A stretch of DNA of 32,670 bases from Xenococcaceae cyanobacterium MO_188.B19 (GTDB lineage Bacteria; Cyanobacteriota; Cyanobacteriia; Cyanobacteriales; Xenococcaceae), in the NCBI GenBank assembly GCA_030065715.1, contig JASJDF010000005.1, positions 1 to 32,670 on the forward strand, written 5' to 3'. The position numbers and the translations under genes were made by a program. The number at the start of each line of letters is the position of its first letter. Positions within the stretch are counted from its first letter, which is position 1. The notes under the pieces are model-generated. The model worked only from the letters and a program-made list of their open reading frames with translations. It was not told the origin of the DNA and ran no database searches. This document shows positions 26,326 to 32,670 of the stretch, piece after piece.

Positions 26326-27315
26326 CTACTTGGACTTGACAAGTCTGAATTTGTTCGCATGGGGAACATAGATTCTTGAAGGAATTGAGTCAGGTTTTTC
26401 TCCTTTTAGAACAGCAATCAAATCCATGCCCACGGGATCGCTTTCGACGTGATAGGAATGTTCAGCAATACCACCAACAACTTCACTGACATCAACAGTA
26501 ATAACTTTTCCAGATAGTTGATGAGGCTTACGAGGACCCGAACTTCCAAGGCGTTCTGGATTACCTTTTGTAATATCAATGATATCAAGTGCCCTATCTT
26601 CAGTGTTGTAGTAAATAGTTATACTTTTAGTGAGTTCTGGCAATCTCCCTAACTTATTATTCTCCTCAAATGCATCGTTGTCTTCGTCAGCAGCAGTTAA
26701 TACAATATTGTCGAACAGACGTTGTAACAACGAATCTCCGTGTATCGCTTGAGCTTCTTGCAATGCATGCCTCAAAACATAACTACCCATGCTATGTGCA
26801 ATAAGATTAATGTTCTGGTTACAATTTTTTTTCCCAGTCGATTCCCTTAAAAACTCAGATAGCTTTGCTAAACCTCTAGCAAATGCATATCCAGAAGCCT
26901 TGGCATCATGGCGATCATCTCCATAGTCAAGCAATTTTCCATTAGAGGGCCAAGAAAAGACAAACATATTAGGTTGATATGTATCTCCAGAAAGTTGGGA
27001 AAAGCGATCGCTGAGTTTAGCTGCTGATTCAATTGCTCCTTTAAAGCTGACATTAAAGCCATGTATAAATATCAAAGAATCTAGAGACTGTTTTCTCATT
27101 TTTTTACGTAATTCTTTAAGCAGAACTTTAGATCCTTGATCGGGGTTATCGGGTAAGGTTTCTATTGCGCCTTCTTCAAGTTTGCCCTTAATTACTTCTG
27201 CTCTACCGAAACGCAAATCTCCCAAATTTGCTGTGGCAAAACTAGTTCCAAAACCAGTAGGGTTTGCTCCTCCATTTAAGGGATTTCTATTGGTAGCGAA
27301 ATAAATAATGCTCAT
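26326..27315 (-). CDS. Alpha/beta hydrolase (DUF900 family)
   Basis: MSIIYFATNRNP ... LIFIHGFNVSFKGAIESAAKLSDRF ... NINLIAHSMGSYVLRHALQ ... VVLTAADEDNDAFE-type active-site context. Confidence 0.9.
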   Translation of the reverse strand: MSIIYFATNRNPLNGGANPTGFGTSFATANLGDLRFGRAEVIKGKLEEGAIETLPDNPDQGSKVLLKELRKKMRKQSLDSLIFIHGFNVSFKGAIESAAKLSDRFSQLSGDTYQPNMFVFSWPSNGKLLDYGDDRHDAKASGYAFARGLAKLSEFLRESTGKKNCNQNINLIAHSMGSYVLRHALQEAQAIHGDSLLQRLFDNIVLTAADEDNDAFEENNKLGRLPELTKSITIYYNTEDRALDIIDITKGNPERLGSSGPRKPHQLSGKVITVDVSEVVGGIAEHSYHVESDPVGMDLIAVLKGEKPDSIPSRIYVPHANKFRLVKSK

Positions 27316-27658
27316 GGTAGCCTCCAGAGTAACCTTAGACAGATCCTATAATCCTAAGGCTAGTTCATACTGAATTTAACTGATTACTATCATCATGAGA
27401 CTTAACCTTAACCTTATGAAAAAAGGGGAGTAGTTAATAAATGCGATCGCTGCAAAACAAGTGACGAGAAGTAAAATTAAGATATCTATCTCAGTGTTTA
27501 GAAGTAAATTATGAGACAAAAGTTGGTAGCAAAAAACTGTTCTTACTTAAAGATACTAAATTATGGGAAATTAATTTTTAATTAATCATTAATTTTCAGG
27601 CTTAAAATTAAAATTAAAAAATAATACCAACTCAAAAAAGACATTTTTAGTAACAAAT

Positions 27659-28204
27659 ATGAATAAACTTATATTTTCTTTATTGGCGATCATGTACAGC
27701 ACCACTATTTTACTTCCTGCTGCTATAGCTAGAGAAAAACCTTATGGTGGTAAATGTCTTTATATTGATGAAGAGGCAGAAGACCAAAAATTCAGATCTT
27801 GTGAAGTTAATATTAAACAAAAAACTCTGACAATTAACTTTGATAAAGAGCAATATCAAGATGATAATAAAGCGATCTCAGCTAGAAATATTTCTGAAAT
27901 TGCTTCAGGAGAATATGCCAAAAAGTTGCTCTCAGATTCTGGCAGTATAGTTAGTGGCATCCTACTTGGTCCAATTAATCTTATTGGTAAAATTTTTGTA
28001 CCAGATCGTAATTATCAGCAATACATAATTGAATATAAAGACGCTAAAGGCAAGAAGACAGCTACAATTCTCAATGTTAATCGTTCCGATGCCCCTGAAT
28101 TCCAACAAGAATTGACTGTAATGACCCGTAAATTAATTACTTTTCGACCAGGTCAAACTAATACGATAATTAATGTTGGACCAGATATCGATGATATAAA
28201 ATGA
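27659..28204 (+). CDS. Conserved-looking secreted protein of unknown function
   Basis: 181 aa with signal peptide MNKLIFSLLAIMYSTTILLPAAIA; no family recognised. Confidence 0.6.
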   Translation: MNKLIFSLLAIMYSTTILLPAAIAREKPYGGKCLYIDEEAEDQKFRSCEVNIKQKTLTINFDKEQYQDDNKAISARNISEIASGEYAKKLLSDSGSIVSGILLGPINLIGKIFVPDRNYQQYIIEYKDAKGKKTATILNVNRSDAPEFQQELTVMTRKLITFRPGQTNTIINVGPDIDDIK

Positions 28205-28366
28205 TTGATGCGATCGCAAAAAGCAACTATTAGTAGAATAGACCTATTGACTGGGTCTTAGTGAATTAGTTTAAAACAACAATGAACGCCCACCAAGAGA
28301 GGGGAAAATGGATTAAAAATTTACTTTTGCAACGGGTCTAATAGCTAATCAGAAATTGGTAATCAA

Positions 28367-28427
28367 AAGTTAAAAATTTGCATTTTAACTTGTTAACCAG
28401 AAGTTAAAAAAGTCCGATTAAGTTAAA
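28367..28427 (+). promoter_or_regulatory. Iterated AAGTTAAA boxes upstream of the transketolase-like gene
   Basis: AAGTTAAAA (28367), inverted TTTTAACTT (28383-28391), AAGTTAAAAA (28401), AAGTTAAA (28420); ATG at 28462. Confidence 0.4.
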
Positions 28428-28461
28428 TTGTAAACACTATCTTTATTGGGAGATATCAGCC

Positions 28462-30387
28462 ATGACAATTGCTAGAGAGGGTTTTCCTATCGATCTTGGA
28501 GCATATAAACCATTAGCTTTCAATCCTGCAAACTCCAATCTCACACCACAAGAGTTAGAAGATTTAAAGAGTAATATTCAACTGGCTAGAGATGCCATTG
28601 TTTTCTTTACTGCCACAGGGGCTGCTAGAGGTGTTGGTGGTCATACAGGGGGTCCTTACGATACAGTACCAGAAGTAATGATTCTCGATGCCTTGTTTCG
28701 AGGTGCGCCAGATCAGTTTGTCCCCATTTTCTTTGATGAGGCTGGTCATCGTGTAGCTACCCAATATCTTATGGCAGTACTTCATGGAGATATGCCTGCC
28801 AAAAATCTTCTCAGTTATCGTGCAGCCCATTCTAAACTACCAGGACATCCAGAATTGGGATTAACTCCTGGGGTCAAATTTAGCTCTGGGAGATTGGGTC
28901 ATATGTGGTCTTATGTCAATGGTGTAGCCATAGCTAATCCTGATAAAGTAGTGTTCTGTTTAGGTTCTGATGGTTCCCAACAAGAAGGCAATGATGCGGA
29001 AGCAGCTCGTTTAGCGGTGTCTCAAAATCTCAATGTTAAATTATTGATTGACGATAATGATGTAACCATTGCTGGGCATCCCTCAGAATATGTCAAAGGG
29101 TTTGATGTAACCAAAACTTTAACTGGTCATGGACTGACCGTAGATGAAGGAGCAGGAGAAGATATAGAGCAATTATACCGTCGCATCTGCCAAGGGGTTC
29201 ATGCTTCTGGTCCCGTTGCCCTAGTTAATAAACGGAAAATGTGCGTGGGAATTGAAGGTTTAGAAGGCTCACCCCATGGTCATGACGTAATTTCCGTAGA
29301 TTTGGCGATCGCTTATTTAGAAACTAGAGGGCAAACTGCTGGTGCTGAATATCTCAAGGGAATTGTTAAGCCTAAGCACGACTATACTTTTATTGGTTCG
29401 GGAAATAAAATCGGTTCTAACCGTAATGTATTTGGGGATACAGTGGTTGATATCTTAGGCGAGATGAGTCCCACTGAACGGAAAGAGAAAGTATTTTGCA
29501 TTGACAGTGACTTAGAAGGCTCTTGCGGTTTAAAACAAATTCGCCAGGCTTATCCTGAAATCTTTGTTAATTCAGGGGTTATGGAACGGGGTAATATTTC
29601 TGCTGCTGCGGGATTTGGCATGGAGAAAGGGAAACAAGGTATTTTTGCCACCTTTAGTGCCTTCTTAGAGATGTGCATCTCCGAAATTACTATGGCAAGA
29701 CTCAACGATTCCAATCTCCTCTGTCATTTTTCCCATTCTGGGATCGATGACATGGCTGATAATACTTGTCATTTCGGTTTAAATAATATGTTTGCGGATA
29801 ATGGCTTAGATGACGGCTACGAAACAAAATTATATTTTCCTGCTGATGCCAATCAAATGCAAGCTTGTGTCAAAGGCATTTTTAACGATCCTGGATTACG
29901 GTTTATTTTCTCTACTCGCTCCAAAACTCCCAACATCCTAGATGCTGATGGCAATGACCTTTATGGCAATGGTTATACTTTTGTCCCTGGTAAAGACGAA
30001 ATAGTACGAGAGGGAACTGCTGGTTATATCATTAGCTTTGGTGAGGCTCTTTATCGTTCCTTAGATGCTGTAGAAAGACTTAAGCAAGAAGGAATAGATG
30101 TGGGTTTAGTTAATAAATCTACTTTAAACGTCATCGATGAATCAATGTTGGCTAAAGTGGGTGCAGCACCCTTTGTCTTAGTAGTTGAAGCTTTTAACCG
30201 TCGTACAGGATTAGGTAGTCGGATGGGTTCCTGGTTACTAGAACGTGGTTTAACTCCGAAATTTGCCTACCTGGGTACTCACAAAGAAGGTTGTGGTGGT
30301 CTCTGGGAACAGTATCCCTATCAAGGTATTGATCCTGTTGGCATTATGAACAAAGTTAAAGAGTTAGTTCACAGAGAAATCAATTAG
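28462..30387 (+). CDS. Transketolase-like enzyme (thiamine-diphosphate dependent), divergent from classical TktA
   Basis: 641 aa; GSDGSQQEGNDAEAARLAVSQNLNVKLLIDDNDVT (ThDP motif region), FATFSAFLEM pyrimidine-domain region, C-terminal LVVEAFNRRTGLGSRMG. Confidence 0.85.
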   Translation: MTIAREGFPIDLGAYKPLAFNPANSNLTPQELEDLKSNIQLARDAIVFFTATGAARGVGGHTGGPYDTVPEVMILDALFRGAPDQFVPIFFDEAGHRVATQYLMAVLHGDMPAKNLLSYRAAHSKLPGHPELGLTPGVKFSSGRLGHMWSYVNGVAIANPDKVVFCLGSDGSQQEGNDAEAARLAVSQNLNVKLLIDDNDVTIAGHPSEYVKGFDVTKTLTGHGLTVDEGAGEDIEQLYRRICQGVHASGPVALVNKRKMCVGIEGLEGSPHGHDVISVDLAIAYLETRGQTAGAEYLKGIVKPKHDYTFIGSGNKIGSNRNVFGDTVVDILGEMSPTERKEKVFCIDSDLEGSCGLKQIRQAYPEIFVNSGVMERGNISAAAGFGMEKGKQGIFATFSAFLEMCISEITMARLNDSNLLCHFSHSGIDDMADNTCHFGLNNMFADNGLDDGYETKLYFPADANQMQACVKGIFNDPGLRFIFSTRSKTPNILDADGNDLYGNGYTFVPGKDEIVREGTAGYIISFGEALYRSLDAVERLKQEGIDVGLVNKSTLNVIDESMLAKVGAAPFVLVVEAFNRRTGLGSRMGSWLLERGLTPKFAYLGTHKEGCGGLWEQYPYQGIDPVGIMNKVKELVHREIN

Positions 30388-31132
30388 AGAAGTTTGCTGA
30401 TTCACAGATGTAAGAGATTATTTCTTGATTTAGTGCAGTATAGTTATCTGAGCTAGTTTCTAGAGAATGTAATTGTTGCAAAGAATCTGACCATAAATCT
30501 TTTTCGGCGAAATATTTGGCTTTGGCTAAAGTAATCTCTTCTTTATTTGCTCCAGAGGCAGTTAATTCTGTTTCTAGTTGGGCTAATTCTTGAGAAATAA
30601 TATTTCTTTCCTCTGCATCTATGATTTTAAAGGAAATACGTCGGCGGTTAGTTTGAGAATCTGTGACTATTTCCCAATCGTATATTTTCCCTGGTTGCAA
30701 GGATTCTCCCGTGTAGGAAATATTGCGGGATTGATCATTGATAGTTTTAGCCCAGAGTATTTCTTGTTCTGCATCTAAACTAAAAGGACTATATAAGTTT
30801 ACTTCTAAGTTGGTTACTTCTCCTTGCCAGAGAAATAAAGGGCGATCGCTGTAAATTAGGTTAGTTTCTCCTAGTAAACCAGGAGTAATCTCACAAATAT
30901 TACTGCGAGAGCTTAATGCAGGTTCTTGTTCTCTTTTAGCTTTTAATAAGTTCCAAATTGACTCTAATATAGAGCTTCGTTCCCTTTTTCTAGTGATTGT
31001 ACTTTCTCTAGCTTTTTCAGGAGTAGCACTAGGCTCTCTTAAAGATTCAGAATTGGTTTGAGCGATCGCAAAACTGGGAACACTGCAAGTGAGTATAGTC
31101 AAAAACAGGAGACAAAAAAGTCGAGTTTTCAT
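30380..31132 (-). CDS. Exported protein of unknown function, next to the CHASE2 gene
   Basis: Signal peptide MKTRLFCLLFLTILTCSVPSFAIAQ; beta-rich middle (LFLWQGEVTNLEVNLYSPFS...LQPGKIYDWEIVTDS). 8-bp overlap with the convergent transketolase-like gene. Confidence 0.65.
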   Translation of the reverse strand: MKTRLFCLLFLTILTCSVPSFAIAQTNSESLREPSATPEKARESTITRKRERSSILESIWNLLKAKREQEPALSSRSNICEITPGLLGETNLIYSDRPLFLWQGEVTNLEVNLYSPFSLDAEQEILWAKTINDQSRNISYTGESLQPGKIYDWEIVTDSQTNRRRISFKIIDAEERNIISQELAQLETELTASGANKEEITLAKAKYFAEKDLWSDSLQQLHSLETSSDNYTALNQEIISYICESANFSN

Positions 31133-31229
31133 AAGTAAGTAGATCCTTGTTGGTTGATAGATTTTTGGGTTAAATGTTATCTTCAGATACGCCCAGATAG
31201 TTTTTTTATTCCTTGTTCCTTGTTCCTTA

Positions 31230-31253
31230 TGCGAAGCGGTATCCTTTAGGATG
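31230..31253. repeat. Third copy of the GCGAAGCGGTATCCTTTAGGAT palindromic repeat, within a TTCCTTG heptamer tract
   Basis: CGAAGCGGTATCCTTTAGGA is identical to the segment at 14884-14904. Flanked on both sides by GTTCCTTGTTCCTTA. Confidence 0.85.
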
Positions 31254-32670
31254 TTCCTTGTTCCTTAGACGACCAAATATAGAATAGAAAGGTTGCAGAA
31301 GGGAAAAACCAAGGTAACAGAATTTCGGCAGTAATATATAGTTGCAATTCTAGTAAGCCTAAAATGACTGGAATTGTTGTTAAAGCTAATAGCCAATGTT
31401 TTCGTTGATCGTATTCTGTTTTTACCATTAGGGCTAATCCCTTGCCCAATATAGCTATTAATGCGATCGCCCATAAATCGGGAATGGGAATTACTAACCT
31501 TTGAGTTAGTAAGTGGTGAATCATATAGGCGTTGGCTTCGGAACCTGTGAGCTTGTAGGGATTTGGGGCAATTAAACCAAATCTTTCGCGCCAGTAAACA
31601 ACAGCTAAAGGTGCCGAAAAGTTATCTGAACCAGGGGTTATGCCTGCTTGGCGGTATCCTCCAGGAGCAATAATAATAATTTGCTGGTTGATCCTATAGT
31701 TAGTTGTTGGTTCATTCTGTTTCAGTAATTGCCAAGTAGGAAGACGGTCATAAACTACATCAGGTGGCAGAGAAAAATCGTTAATAGGGCGTAACCAAAC
31801 TCGATTAAAGTTTTGGGCAAAATTGGCTAAGGGATCACTAGAGGCTTGTTGAAGGAAGGCAAGATTTGGGCTATCTGTTTGATAGAAATGATTAACTATT
31901 TGGGTGCGAAAATCTTCTTGATTATTGAGTTTTGCTTGAGGAAAATTGGCTAGAGAGGATTCTTGATGCAACGTATAAGCGATCGCAATTAGGTAGGTAA
32001 ATGGGCAACTAGAATCACAATCTCTGGATGGGGGAAGTTTGAGATACTGGGGTAAAGTGTTGGTATAGCCTTGAAGACTCCAATTAGGATCGGCGATACC
32101 AGTGTTAGGGTTTACCCCTGTTTCTCTACTTTGGTTGTTTTTAATAGCAGCAAAGATAAACCAAGTATTATTTTGCTCAACGGCATTTTCTATTGACTGA
32201 GCCAAAATCGGATCATTAGCTGGTTGTTGGCGATCAAATAAGTAATCAATAGCTACAACTGGAGCATCTAGAACTGTAATGCGATCTACAATCTGAGCTA
32301 GATACTTACGATCCATAGGATGAGGATCGCTAATTCCTGCTTTGTTAATTGATGCTTCATCAATTTCTACTAACAATACCGGTGGTGTAGTAACGGGGGG
32401 GATTTGATTAGTGACATCCCGATAGATAGATTGAATCAACAATCTGGTATCTAATAAAACATCGTGTACTGGTGATAATAAACTAATAGCAGCTAAAGTA
32501 GTAATTGCGATCGCTTCTAAGCGAGTAGGGAACCATTGTTTAATTTGTTGTTGCCATCCCCAAGGCTTAAGGCGAAATAGTTGAGCTTCTGGATGACAAA
32601 ATAGGGAAGGAATTAGGGATGCAGAGGGATAGGTTAAATTATGTTTTTGTTTTAAATAGGAGCAAGTAGC
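31246..32670 (-). CDS. CHASE2 domain-containing membrane protein, 5' end beyond the window
   Basis: PPVLLVEIDEASINKAGISDPHPMDRKYLAQIVDRITVLDAPVVAIDYLFD, then C-terminal TM helices. The frame stays open upstream of the track Met (32442) to the edge: ...FRLKPWGWQQQIKQWFPTRLEAIAITTLAAISLLSPVHDVLLDTRLLIQSIYRD. Confidence 0.9.
   Translation of the reverse strand, partial: ATCSYLKQKHNLTYPSASLIPSLFCHPEAQLFRLKPWGWQQQIKQWFPTRLEAIAITTLAAISLLSPVHDVLLDTRLLIQSIYRDVTNQIPPVTTPPVLLVEIDEASINKAGISDPHPMDRKYLAQIVDRITVLDAPVVAIDYLFDRQQPANDPILAQSIENAVEQNNTWFIFAAIKNNQSRETGVNPNTGIADPNWSLQGYTNTLPQYLKLPPSRDCDSSCPFTYLIAIAYTLHQESSLANFPQAKLNNQEDFRTQIVNHFYQTDSPNLAFLQQASSDPLANFAQNFNRVWLRPINDFSLPPDVVYDRLPTWQLLKQNEPTTNYRINQQIIIIAPGGYRQAGITPGSDNFSAPLAVVYWRERFGLIAPNPYKLTGSEANAYMIHHLLTQRLVIPIPDLWAIALIAILGKGLALMVKTEYDQRKHWLLALTTIPVILGLLELQLYITAEILLPWFFPSATFLFYIWSSKEQGTS

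Noticed and set aside
26868-27062. Alternate-frame ORF inside the DUF900 hydrolase
   Set aside because: Frame-shifted translation of a clearly coding gene.
28564-28830. ORF antisense to the transketolase-like gene
   Set aside because: Shadow ORF.
30590-31474. Short ORFs (30590-30778 plus strand; 31265-31474 minus strand) within the exported and CHASE2 genes
   Set aside because: Alternate-frame or antisense to well-supported coding frames.
1-32670. HIP1 octamers (GCGATCGC), about 20 copies
   Set aside because: A well-known genome-wide cyanobacterial signature; useful for taxonomy but not a local feature.

Overview
This 32.7 kb window is chromosomal DNA from a cyanobacterium. Support: about 20 HIP1 GCGATCGC octamers, Ycf54, cyanobacterial-type pseudopilins and a CHASE2 protein. 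Both edges cut genes: an ABC ATPase at the left and a CHASE2 protein at the right. Most of the window is housekeeping or metabolic: yraN, ubiD-like, ydcF-like, pdxJ, ycf54, ppsA, pfkA, D-lactate dehydrogenase, a transketolase-like gene, a saccharopine-dehydrogenase-like gene and a DUF900 hydrolase. Two stretches are accessory in character. The first (1.7-6.0 kb) is a four-gene pseudopilin cluster resembling a minor-pilin or hormogonium-polysaccharide (Hps) secretion set. The second (6.0-9.4 kb) is a rearranged island with a VapBC-like pair, orphan antitoxins, a duplicated and nonsense-mutated glycosyltransferase fragment, and an antitoxin pseudogene split by a 139-bp MITE-like element with 12-bp inverted ends and an exact AAT target duplication. 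Other structures are a complete IS4-family element with no visible target duplication, joined to a truncated gene; a decayed glycogen phosphorylase remnant before pfkA; a second MITE-like element; and several modular palindromic repeats, one of which supplies the stop codon of the CHASE2 gene. I found no convincing new defence system, CRISPR array, tRNA or rRNA. The strongest observations are the footprints of mobile elements and pseudogenes.
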